Below are positions 1 through 11,251 of a stretch of 64,000 nucleotides of DNA, piece after piece. A model generated the notes under the pieces. That model did no database searches and was not told the origin of the DNA. It saw nothing but the letters and a program-made list of their open reading frames with translations. Origin of the DNA: Valencia hispanica. Taxonomy: Eukaryota > Chordata > Actinopteri > Cyprinodontiformes > Valenciidae. Numbering within the stretch: position 1 is the stretch's first letter; every line of letters begins with the position of its first letter. The translations under genes and the position numbers were made by a program. The stretch covers positions 19,719,900-19,783,899 of the forward strand of contig OY747709.1 in the NCBI GenBank assembly GCA_963556495.2, read 5' to 3'.

Positions 1-3000
1 GAGAGAGCGTCTGGACTCCCGGGGTTCTAGGGATAACCTGGATCTTCTTCCCAGGAGGAGAGAACTAGGGTTGGGACTAGGAGCAGGGATTGGGGGCTTG
101 GATCACCAACGAATCTCATCATCTAGGGAAAACTTGTCAGGATCCAGGGACAGACTGGACAACCATCATGCCACCAGCTTCCACGCTTCAAGGGAGGACT
201 TGAGTGGAAATGGAGGAGCTTTAGGAGCCGGGATGGAGGGATACCTCAGTGGTTCCAGGTCTCAGTTGAACACATTAACTCGACGACAGGCCTCGTCTCG
301 AGAGCACCTCGGAGGAGCTCTGATGAGTAGTAGGTCGAGGGACCAGCTGGAAGCCAACGGGGGGGGAGCTCAGGCTCAGCCTTGTCGGGAGTGGCTTCGC
401 AGTCTACCTCCACGGCAGCCCTCGCACCCCGACCAGCCTCTGTCTGCCTCTCCTCCTCCCCCAATCTCAGAGGAGCCACAACAAGAACAGCTACCTCCTC
501 CAGCTCATGCCAGAGGACGCCTGGATTCTGCACCTTCATGTAGGTACCCTGGTCAGACTGTCCCCCAGCTTGCGAATCCAAACCCTCTGGTTCGACAGCC
601 GTCCAGTGAACAGCTGGATATTTTGTCCTCTATCCTGGCATCCTTTAGTTCCTCTGCCCTTGCTTCTCCTGCTGCCTCTAACCCTGGCCATAATGGTGCT
701 GGCCATGGACCCTCCCCTTCCCCACCCCAGTCTACCACTCACAGCATATCGGAAGTCTCTCCCGACTCAGAGTAAGTTTGTCTGTGTGCCTTTTTTCTAA
801 GCTAACACCCAGCTGTCCCTCTGTTTTCATTTCCTTCTACCTTTCACAGCGTTTAGCTTGTCTCTAAGTTGCTGTCAGCTGTCAACCACAAGCTTCACAG
901 TATTGATGGTTTTTATAACTCATTAAACCAGTGTCACACATAGTGGTGTGAACACCTTTAGTGTTTGAGAATATGGCCCCTTGTGTTTGAACACATAAAA
1001 CAGAGAAATACAGTGGATGCAAAAGTTTTCGGCCCCCTTGAACTTTTCCACATTTTGTCACATTACAGCCACAAACATGAATCAGTTTTATTGGAATTCC
1101 ACGTGAAACACCAATACAAAGTGGTGCACACGTGAGAAGTGGAACGAAAATCATAAATGATTCCAAACATTTTTTACAAATAAATAACTGAAAAGTGGGG
1201 TGTGCGTAATTATTCAGTCCCCTGAGTCAATACTTTGTAGAACCACCTTTTGCTGCAATTCCAGCTGCCAGTCTTTTAGGGTATGTCTCTACCAGCTTTG
1301 CACATCTAGAGACTGAAATTCTTGCCCATTCTTCTTTTCAAAACAGCTCCAGCTCAGTCAGATTTGATGGACAGCGTTTGTGAACAGCAGGATTTAGATC
1401 TGGACTTTGACTGGGCCATTCTAACACATGGATATGTTTTGTTTTAAACCATTCCATTGTTGCCCTGGCTTTATGTTTAAGGTCGTTGTCCTGCTGGAAG
1501 GTGAACCTCCGCCCCAGTCTCAAGTCTTTTGCAGAGTCCAAGAGGTTTTCTTCCAAGATTGCCCTGTATTTGGCTCCATCCATCTTCCCATCAACTCTCA
1601 CCAGCTTCCCTGTCCCTGCTGAAGAGAAGGACCCCCAGAGCATGACGCTGCCACCACCATATTTGACAGTGGGGATGGTGTGCTCAGAGTGATGTGCAGT
1701 GTTAGTTTTCCGCCACACATAGCGTTTTCCATTTTGGTCTCATCTGACCAGAGCACGTTCTTCCATGTGTTTGCTGTGTCCCCCACATGGCTTGTGGCAA
1801 ACTGCAAACAGGACTTCTTTTGGTTTTCTTTTAACAATGGCTTTCTTCTTGCCACCCATCCATAAAGGCCATCTTTGTGCAGTGCACCACTAATAGTTGT
1901 CCTATGGACAGATTCCCCCACCTGAGCTGTAGATCTCTGCAGCTCGTCCAGAGTCACCATGGGCCTCTTGGCTGCATTTCTGATCAGCACTCTCCTTGTT
2001 CTGCCTGTGAGTTTAGGTAGACGGCCTTGTCTTGGTAGGTTTACAGTTGTGCCATACTCCTTCCATTTCTGAATGATCGCTTGAACAGCGCTCCGTGGGA
2101 TGTTCAAGGCTTGGGAAATCTTTTTGTAGCCTAACCTGCTTTAAATTTCTCAATAACTTTATCCCTGACCTGTCTGGTGTGTTCTTTGGACTTCATGGTG
2201 TTGTTGCTCCCAACATTCTCTTAGACAACCTCTGAGGCCGTCACAGGGCAGCTGTATTTGTACTGACATTAGATTACACACAGGTGCACTCTTTTTAGTC
2301 ATTAGCACTCATCAGGCAATGTCAATGGGCAACTGACTGCACTCAGACCAAAGGGGGCTGAATAATTACGCACACCCCACTTTTCAGTTATTTATTTGTA
2401 AAAAATGTTTGGAATCATGTATGATTTTTGTTCCACTTCTCCCGTGTACACCACTTTGTATTGGTCTTTCACGTGGAATTCCAATTAAAATGGATTCATG
2501 TTTGTGGCTGTAATGTGACAAAATGTGGAAAAGTTCAAGGGGGCCGAATACTTTTGCAAGCCACTGTATATTGGTATTGGCTTGTATTGCTAATAACAGT
2601 TAGCACCAAGCAAAATCCCACTGTATTTCAACCTGCAACCGGAATGCTTTCATCTCCGTTGGGACTTCCGAGACCACTCAAAAATAGCATATGTTGCTGT
2701 TAGCTTGACTCAAAGGGTGATTTCACACCCGTGGTGTATAATTTGGTTCATTTCTCCCCTTGGTGTGGTTTGTTTGTGTAGATGTGACCACTGCAATCAC
2801 CCTCACGGTGTGGACCAAAACAAACATGCAAAAAATTATACTGTTCCAAATGAACTCTAGAGCAATTTATTTACAAATATGATCCAGAGTCGATCCAACA
2901 CAGCTACTAGGTGTATGCGGAAAGCTTGAGCAAAACACCTTTCTGTAGACAGGTTTGCGTTGCATTTTGGGATGCGGAAGAGAAAACAAATTAATAAACA

Positions 3001-4000
3001 AGGGCAGTATGTCTTTTTTATTAAACATAAAGCCCCAATCACCTTACAAGATGTCTTCTCAAAATCCTATACTTCGATGATCTTGCCTGAAATAATACCC
3101 AGAAACCCATTAATTGTATGATTAAATTCTCTTGTGCCTTCGACGAGCTCGGACCACAGCATCCTCCTCCCCTACTTGCATAGTACTCCCCAGGACATAT
3201 CTGAACAAGACGCATATTGAACAACAATTTCACTTGGTTAGTAGTGATAGGGTTTGATTGGTTTGGAGTTTTTTCAAGCTAACACACTCATCAACTGATT
3301 CTGACCAAAGTAAATTAAAGCTGCAGTAGGTAACTCTGAGAGGAGAGCAGACAGTGCTTGAAAATTTAAACCCAAACAAGCTTCACATCACTCCCTCTCC
3401 CTCACCGATGCACTCAAGCCCCACCTCCAATGCCCTCCTCCCTGTTTTGGCTGCGCTACTGGTGTAACAACTGCCAAAGATAATCAGCTGACGCGACTTA
3501 GAGAACAAACTTTCGTGAATATTTCCTAACAGTAAACCACATATGACAACATTAGCTGTAAGTGCACGGATGATCGCAAGCGCTGTGGAGGTTTACTATA
3601 ATACCACCACCAAAAAAACTAAACAAATATTAATCAAGCAAGGGTTATTACCTGTCCAGCAGAAACATTGCCAACTCGGAATCGGTTTTAAACGCTTTCA
3701 GGTCACATAGCTCCCTCAACCTCTCAAAGGCCAATATTTACCCTCGCTTAAGTAGCTAGTAGCTTGACTTCTCAAATTCAATTGCCCTCAAAACAACTGC
3801 AACAGCATATGCTGCCTGGAATGTTCATGATACAAGTAACATACACAATGTTGTTTAAAATCAAAAAATGGCTTTATAAATTAGCTTTTTTTGTTGTGTT
3901 GTAATGAATTTAAATGAGGAGCATTGGCATTTAAAACTTTCTGATGTTCCTTTTCTCTTTCCTTCACCTCAGAGCCCACAGAAGCGAGGGACAGTCTTGA
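1..4000 (+). CDS. celsr3: celsr3, 3' end: C-terminal tail of cadherin EGF LAG seven-pass receptor 3 (partial)
   Basis: Two coding exons are visible: 1-771 (open from the window edge, first full codon at 2) and 3973-4000, joined in phase 2 across a GT-AG intron (donor at 772, acceptor AG at 3971-3972). CELSR3 is a plasma-membrane adhesion GPCR and atypical cadherin acting in axon guidance and planar polarity; only its cytoplasmic tail is here. The first exon carries about eight Ser/Arg-Arg-x-x-Leu units (SRDNLD, SRENLS, SRDRLD, SREDLS, SRSQLN, SREHLG, SRDQLE), then a proline-rich stretch, then EQLDILSSILASF and SHSISEV-like sequence. The joined end reads SPDSEAHRSEGQS and stop, which matches the mammalian CELSR3 C-terminus as I remember it. 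The nearby slc26a6-like gene agrees, since SLC26A6 and CELSR3 are neighbours in human. Other CELSR paralogues are the main alternative. Confidence 0.82.
1011..2566 (-). mobile_element. Tc1-like transposon with long inverted repeats, in the last celsr3 intron
   Basis: The element is 1556 bp, begins CAGTGG and ends CCACTG, and is flanked by TA on each side (1009-1010 and 2567-2568), the Tc1/mariner target duplication. The terminal inverted repeats are long, roughly 220 bp, with the outer part (AACTTTTCCACATTTTGTCA) nearly identical at both ends. The body holds a decayed transposase on the minus strand. Confidence 0.9.
1227..2196 (-). pseudogene. Tc1-like transposase, broken
   Basis: The start codon is at 2196 and the family stop after GGSTKY at 1227-1229. 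The N-terminal helix-turn-helix (starting MKSKEHTRQVRDKVIEKF) is broken by a one-base loss near 2137-2140, after which NIPRSAVQAI follows in another frame. The catalytic region carries LWSDETK, FQQDNDLKH and SPDLNP, but a deletion after DLNP removes the glutamate-bearing NPIE-type segment. A further in-frame stop follows LTELELF at about 1338-1340. It cannot encode an active enzyme. Confidence 0.88.
2567..3972. other. Remainder of last celsr3 intron
   Basis: No exon is supported here. Stretches near 2715-3290 and 3310-3900 look like fish interspersed repeats (paired GGTTTG-type ends; a GCTGCAGTAGGTAAC motif at about 3321), but I could not fix their borders. Confidence 0.4.
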
Positions 4001-5350
4001 TGACAGCCTCCACATCTATTAATGCATTGCAACAGTGCTGGGACAAGCTCAAAGGTCGAGGATAGGCTTGAACTACAGGGACAACCTGGGAAGTAGAAAT
4101 AAATTGACTCAGCGGAGACAAAAAAGATGCAGATCGACAAAAAGAAAACCTATATACTAAACAGATTGTGAAAAAGAGGAAGGTTGTGAGTTGGTCGTTT
4201 TGTGTACATCAAGTTTTTAAGTCCCACTGTTTACAATCTATGGTTCAATGGACAATGACTCAACCACCTAATTCTACTACCTAAGAACAGTTAGACAAAA
4301 AAGAAAATTACAAATAGAAACAACTCCTCAGATGTTAAAGACACATGACCTAAATCTCATGAGACCTGTCAAAACAGAAGAAAAAAGTGTCTGTAAATAG
4401 CCTTTTTATACATTTTTTATCTTTTTCATTGAAGGTGAAAAAATATCTTGTGATGTTTTTTTTTTTTTTTTTACGCAGTCATGTCCGTGTGAGGTTGTGA
4501 ATGAGGTTGAAGCGAGTGTTGTCTTGTGTGTTGCTGAGGGAAGAAATTTTCTCTTCAAAGTAAAAAAAAAAAAAGAAAAGAAAAATTCTAAAATTTCTCC
4601 CTAGAAATACATTTTGTCCTCAAACCTTTAAACTTCATGTAAAGCGACAGGGGTCCGGCAATAGAGTATCTGATGAGATTATTGTAAGACCTGGTTGGAG
4701 GGATGATATCAAAGTATTGAAACGTGATTGTAAACAGAGGAAGGAATTATTATAGGAGAGGAGAGCTGATGGAGCAAGATGATTGTGCAAAGAAAGAATC
4801 CTAACAACACATTAGTTTCAAAGATGGTTGTTCTTTTTCTTTAATCTGATGTACATAATCGTGATCTTCTCATTTTTCTGTGTTGCAACTGGTGCTGTCT
4901 GAACCAGACCCTATCAGTCCACTGATGTAACAGGAACATATCATCCCAGTTTTAAAAACCTGGTGGGTGAGAGTTGATCTCGCCGTCTGCCTCTCTCCAC
5001 GAGGCAGGATCGAGTAACAACCACTTTTAAGAACCCCTCAAGGTATCTTTTACACTTTGATGCATCATGACTCAACCTGCCTCGAGGGGCACCACAGGAG
5101 CAGCTGTATCTCTCCAGCAGCAACCAGGAAACCCATTTGTAAAAGCTTCTCATGCAGAAGGCCTGAGCAAATCTAAGCCAAAGCAACATAAATAAGTATG
5201 AAACATTGTTTCACCCTTCTTTTAGCAAAGAAAATGCCCTCTTCCGGGTGTGATGGCTGTAGAAGTAATCCACTTTAGTTGTAGCTATATTTTTTTTTAC
5301 ATATATTTTGTCACAAACAAACCAAAATAAAACATTTTTTTTGTTATTGA
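4001..5350 (+). other. Probable celsr3 3' UTR with polyadenylation signal
   Basis: A T-rich non-coding tract follows the celsr3 stop. The first good AATAAA on the plus strand after several A/T runs is at 5326-5331. No coding potential is seen on either strand. The UTR end is inferred from this signal only. Confidence 0.5.
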
Positions 5351-8300
5351 GGCCTTAGTTGTACACTACAATATAAACAGCTGTGTTTTGCATCTTATCT
5401 CACTGTGCAAACTGATTTTGATTCAGAATGACAGAAGAAAAAAAGAGACAATGTTGTTGAATCCCAGGCTGCTCAAATATTTATTGAAGACATGAAAGCA
5501 AACGTGAAGCTTGTATGCAGCATGGCGTCTACCTGAATATATCAGCTTACATCTTTAGCATCTTTTCACTACCAGACCCTCACTAAAGGAAATAATCCAG
5601 ACAAGAAGCACTTTTTTTCTAATCTAATCCGGGTGCAGAAATGTTCACCATGAGTTGAGATAAAGTGTTTCCTACTAAGACACTTTTGGACAGATTGTCT
5701 TTTCCAACCATATGGAGGATTAATGGAAATGAGGTATTATTTGAGATCAGTCAAAGCTTCTGCTGCTGTTTATTAGGCAACAAAAGGGAAAAAGAGATGT
5801 CAGCAGTGTCAGCGCTAAAAGCTGATTTTATTTTATTTTCCAGATGTAGATATTTGAATCATCTGCTGAATCTTTCCCACAAATGTTAGCAAAAGCAACG
5901 AGTTCAGGCTTTAAAGGGATAGTTCATGATTTTATTAAGTGAGGTTCTGTTGAACGGTTATTAGCAGGTATTATCTCACGTACAGCATATAACTCCTAGT
6001 TTCTTAATTTAGTATGAATCCAGATGAGTTGGTCCTGAAGGCTTAAGCCAACACTCACTATTAAATAGCGAATCGTTAAGCTGCAGTCATGTTTTCTTTA
6101 GGTGGATATTTAAGCAGAAAGCAATGATTTACACAATAAATTGAGTATAGAAGGTGGTGTGTCACCAATGAACTTCCTGTGTGAAACATGTAAATTGTTT
6201 CTGGTCAGCGTAAGTCTTGATTAAAAAGTAAAAACGGTAAAGCAGCGTGAAATTCGAAACAGCGTTCACAGCGTTGCTGTGTGCACGACTTTACTTTTGT
6301 GTTAGACACCTAATATGATCTGAAAAACTGTAGGTCTTGCATTTCTAGTGGATGCTTCACACAGGAAGATCATTGGTGGTACACTGCCTCCACTCTTTAT
6401 TTTCCATTAAAAAAATCACTACTCCTGGTTTTAAACATGATAAACTGTAGGTTTATGATATAGAGCTGGCATGCAATAATTTGAGATGTTACTAGTTGGT
6501 TTGGATCTTGGTTCCTCTCATTGTTGCATTAAGGTACAGCTTCAAAGTTTTTACAATATGATGACGAGATTTAACAGGTAAGATAGTAACTGCCAATAAT
6601 CTTTCAATCTTAAACTATCAGTTTGAGGAATAACATCTTCAGAGCTATGAATGAAAAAAAGAGAGCTTCCTGTGTTTTTTAAAACAAAAAAAGAATAATG
6701 AATTCAAAATAATTTGGCAGAAATTTATCTGAACAAGCGATATTGCCCAGAAAAAAAAAACATACACACACAAATGGGCTAAATCCAACAGGATAGACAG
6801 ACGAGCCACAAAAGTTATAAAGCTAGACATAATCAGTAGGAGGATAAACTGGGTCAGAAACCATCACTGTGTTGTAAAACGCGTAGCCGCAGGGAGGAAG
6901 GCGTGGACACCGCTCATCACGGAGACAGAAATAGACAGAAATGCAGAAAAGAGGAGGGAAATGCAGACAGTGGAAATAAAGACATGCATCACAAGCAAAA
7001 GCATATCTCGCCACTCTGACTGCAGCTCTGTCAGCCCCGTCTCCTCAGAAAGTGACAATAAACCTGTTCCTGAAAGAATTATTGCCAAAAATGTTCCTCC
7101 TGGGGGAATGCCACCTGTCAGTTTGTTAAAGAAGCAGTCCACCTAAAGATTGTTGGATTTTCCCTATTGGTTTTATCTCTTTGTCAGATTAGACTGACAT
7201 TAGACCTATTTTATTTAGCGATAATTTAGTGACATTGTATAAAGGATTTATTTTACTATTTTATTTGAAATGAATTATTTTTTATCAAGAATGTTTTCTT
7301 TTTAATCCAAATGTTCCCTTTTCGTACACATGCAACTTTTATTTATTGTTAAGTATGATGGAGTCTCTCAAGGCCCCAAATTTCCAGTTGGGCGAACAAA
7401 GAGAAATGTGTTGAAAAAAAAGTTTACATGTAAAATAGTTAAATAAAATCTGATGCAAGGCAGAAGAATAGGACCTGGAAGAATCTGCTAAAACCAACAC
7501 TGCATTCAATTAAAGGTATGTTTATCTTCTTTAAATGGCAGACTTACTTGTGATGAATGAGGGATTTACTATTGCAGCTATGCTTCATATCAAACCTGCA
7601 CAAAACTGGTAATTTGTCTGCTTTGACATTCTGTATCAACCTATAAGTTACAGTGAAAGAACAAGAACAAACTACAAATCCAGGATATTTGTTTCAAACC
7701 AATAGGAGCCATACAACAAAAGCCAGAGGAGACGGATTTGAGTCTAAAATGTCATGTGTTCTTGTAAAGGAAAACAAGGGAGGAAGAAAGGCAGAAAGAG
7801 GTGGTGGGATGATGAGAGATTGTATTTGTTGGCCTGTGTGTTCATTATGAGATGCCTTCTGTCCCGCCGTCGGGACGGAAACAGCTGTTACCCTGTTTTC
7901 GCAGAAACAAGAAAAATGTTGGACATTAAAAAAAAAAAATTTATTCCTACCAGACTGTGTGTATATGTGTGTTTATATACTGTCTTTGTGACACAGAGAG
8001 CTTTGCTGTTTCATATTCATGAGAACATTTTTGGGAGTGAAGCAGAGAGGACGGGAAACATCCTGACAGAGCGGCACTTTTTTTTTTTTCAAGAAGGTGC
8101 TTTTCACTGACTTGTTTTGACTCAAAGTGCTCTGTCACAGTCAGAGCCATGCTCAGCTGCCAGCTTAATACAGTCAGCTCAGGGCGGATGCTCTCTGATA
8201 CAATGTCATTATTCCTTGAATAAAGAGATTTGAATCTAGAACCTTTAAAGGCAGCTTTGTAAAATTATACCACTTTGCCCATTTTGTTTACATTTTATGT

Positions 8301-9389
8301 GACAGACCCACACAAAGTAGTACATAATTATAAAGTGTAATGTGACTAAATGCAACTGCTTTTCGTGTTGTCTAAGAACTGCTTTCATCAGCACAGTGCT
8401 GAACTATCACCAGTCAAACAACTGAAATGGGAACCGCCAATATCAGTGCTGGTCCTCAGTAATTCAGTTGCAATGAGTGTAATTAAAGTCAGATTCAGGT
8501 ATATTAGAATGATGCAACAGTCACACACAGAAAAATGTTATCAAGTCACTGCAGGAAAATTTATTATGCGATCCTTTGTTTATGAAAATTACATTGTGTA
8601 CCAACACATGTTGACTTTAACAGCAAAATCCTTCAGCAAAACACACAGCATGCTTCATATAAAGTGTGTTTCAAAAACTGCATTTAGAGATGAACATTGA
8701 ACTCAAAGTAAACTGAATACATCAGTTAAAGTAAATGTAAGGAACACTTAACCTGAAGTAAAAAAAAACAGAAAGCCAATAGCATCAATGCCATTATATT
8801 AAACTGCAGAGAAAGCATTATTGTTGTGGTTGATGTGCATTTTACAAAGAAGGCAAATCTATATGTTTCTTTTACTAAAAATTAGTACCACGTTCACTTT
8901 TGATCGTTTAGAATTGCTTTGTTAAACTAAGAGTTTTTTTTTTTTTGGCAGAACAGGTCTCTGGAAGCCACAGAACCAGCTCCCTTAATAACTAACTTGT
9001 GCATTTCAACCCCAGCATTAGTTCTATGCTACACAAATGTTATCAGGATTGCTACATGTTATTCGGGTAAAAATTCCAGACAGATTTTAAAATATAAAAG
9101 ACTAACATAGACTAATATTTTATGCCTACAGGAGACATATAAAATTGGAAGGAAGGAAGGAAGGAAGGAAGGATCTACACTTTTCTTTTCCAGTCTACAC
9201 TTATTTTCCAGGCTTGTCCGGAGTATTTGAGGGAGAGATTGTTTGAATCCGACGTGCCAAGACCCCTCCCAAAACACTCGGGAGGAAGGTGGGATTAAGA
9301 AAAACAAGTGTTGTGGAGTACTAGCCTTTTATCATAGTATTGAACCCCACTATCATTTTAAAGATTTATAAAACATTGATACATAAATA
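5351..9389. other. Intergenic, no gene seen
   Basis: AT-rich DNA without convincing exons. Around 8232-8345 there is a degraded Tc1-type end (CATTTTGTTTACATTTTATG and CACAAAGTAGTACATAATT). A (GGAA)n run lies at 9147-9172. Confidence 0.5.
9147..9172. repeat. (GGAA)n microsatellite, short
   Basis: Six to seven uninterrupted GGAA units. Confidence 0.9.
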
Positions 9390-10954
9390 CACTGCTCACA
9401 AAAATTAAAGGAACACTTTTTTTTATTTGGGCCTGGCAGGAAATCAATTAAACCTGTCTGATAATTTTCTCGTTGGCTAAGCAGCTGAGGGCATTGTTAA
9501 TCACTTTCAGCTGTATTGGTGTTCATGGACTTAACAGGTGCACAACAGTGGCAACAATTAGAAAACCCTCAAAACAGGTATGGTTTTACATGTGGAGGTC
9601 ATTTCAAGTTTCTCCCTCTTGATCTTTTTTGGCTGGTTTTCCCTTGAGTAATTATCTCTACTGGCAGTATGAGGCGATTCCTTAACCCTACAGAAGTTGC
9701 ACAGGTTGTCCAACTTCTCCAGGATGGCACATCCACACGTGCTGCAGCAAGAAGGTTTAATGTGTCTCCCAGCACAATCTCCAGAACATGGAGGAGATTT
9801 CAGGAGACTGGTGGTTATTCTCAGAGAGCTGGACAGGGCCGTAGAAGGTCCTCAACCCATCAGCAGGACCGATACCTGCTCCTTTGTGCAAGGCGGAACA
9901 GGCTGAGCACTGCTCGTGCCCTACAGAATGATCTCCAGAGGGCCACTGGTGTGAATGTCTCTACCCAAACAATCAGGAACAGATTTCATGAAGATGGCCT
10001 GAGGGCCCGACGTCCTGTTGCGGGCCCTGTGGTCACTGCCCAGCACCGTGGAGCTCGACTGGCATTTGCTCAAGAACACCAGAATTGGCAAGTCCGCCAC
10101 TGGTGCCCTGTACTTTTTACAGACGAGAGCAGGTTCACCCTGAGCACCTGTGATGGACGTGAAAGAGTCTGGAGAAGACAAGGAGAACGTTATGCTGCCT
10201 GCAACGTCGTTCAACATGACGGGTTTGGTGGTGGGTCAGTGATGGTCTGAGGAGGCATATCAATGGAGGGACGCACAGACCTCTACTGCCTAGGAAATGG
10301 TGCTCTGACTGCCATAAGGTATCGAGATGAAATCCTTGAACCCATTGTCAGACCCTATGCTGGTGCAGTAGGTCCTGGTTTCCTCCTAATGCACGACAAT
10401 GCCCAGCCTCATGTGGCAAGAGTATGCAGGCAGTACCTGGAGGATCAAGGAATTGAAACCATTGAATGGCCTTCACGATCCCCTGACTTAAACCCAATAG
10501 AACATCTGTGGGACATTATGTTTCGGTCCATTAGGCGCCGCCAGGTTGCTCCTCAGACTGTACAACAGCTCAGGGATGCCCTCACACAGATCTGGGAGGA
10601 AACGCCACAAGACACCATCCGTCGTCTCATTGGGAGCATGCCCCGACATTGTCAAGCATGCATACAAGCTCGTGGGGGCCACACAAGATACTGAAAAGCA
10701 TTTTGTGTTGCAGAAATTAAGTTTTTGAAAAAATGGACTAGCCTGCCACATCTTCATTTCGCTCTGATTTTAGGGTGTCTACACAATTGGGCCCTCTGTA
10801 GGCTGAAAACTTTTATTTCCATTAAAAGACTTGGCATCCTTTTGTTCCTAAGACATTGCCCTGTTGTTATTTGTATAGATATCCAACTTCATATTGATAT
10901 CTGATGTATCTAATGTGGTTGTTTAAAGTGCTCCTTTAATTTTTGTGAGCAGTG
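9390..10954 (+). mobile_element. Tc1/mariner element, nearly intact
   Basis: The element is 1565 bp, flanked by TA at 9388-9389 and 10955-10956. Its terminal inverted repeats of 29 bp (CACTGCTCACAAAAATTAAA, then GGAACACTT) differ at one position between ends. It holds a transposase frame on the plus strand with a single nonsense codon. It lies between the celsr3 3' end and the minus-strand gene at 11252-14575. Confidence 0.93.
9669..10694 (+). pseudogene. Tc1-family DDE transposase, one premature stop
   Basis: The frame reads from [14 protein letters not shown] to GGHTRY and stop, about 341 codons, interrupted only by TGA at 10248-10250, within GGSVMV-stop-GGIS, where Tc1 proteins have Trp (TGG). 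The order is an N-terminal helix-turn-helix ([17 protein letters not shown]), a second DNA-binding stretch, then catalytic [16 protein letters not shown] and SPDLNPIEHLW, giving all three acidic residues of a DDE enzyme. Apart from the stop I see no frameshift, so this is a young copy. A transposase acts in the nucleus on its own inverted repeats. Confidence 0.93.
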
Positions 10955-11251
10955 TATATTCTCCGGACTGCAGCTTTAAATCAAATCAAAGATTTTTCCA
11001 GACTGTTTAGGAACCCCAAGTTTATTTTTGTTTTACAAGTTATGAATATCCAATCATGACGAAGATGCATCCAGTCTGGAGCTAATTGGCCTTGGATCCT
11101 TGATGGGAACAAAGATGTTCTCCTTTAAAACCTGAAACCCACATTCTATTTCCTTCCATACCTTATATTCCTATAAATCTGTAAAAATAGTCCCAAGGAT
11201 TGTAGACTAACAGTGCGGGAACGAAACGATAATAAAAAAAGTTGAACCAGA

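Noticed and set aside
246..581. Minus-strand open frame opposite the celsr3 tail
   Set aside because: Shadow of a proline/serine-rich coding exon; no similarity recognised.
3975..4065. Alternative acceptor two bases later for the last celsr3 exon
   Set aside because: It gives a different tail; the AG at 3971-3972 gives SEAHRSEGQS, which fits the CELSR3 end.
6864..7142. Hydrophobic minus-strand frame of about 90 residues
   Set aside because: Looks membrane-like, but I found no convincing splice context or family; hydrophobic runs arise easily in T-rich DNA.
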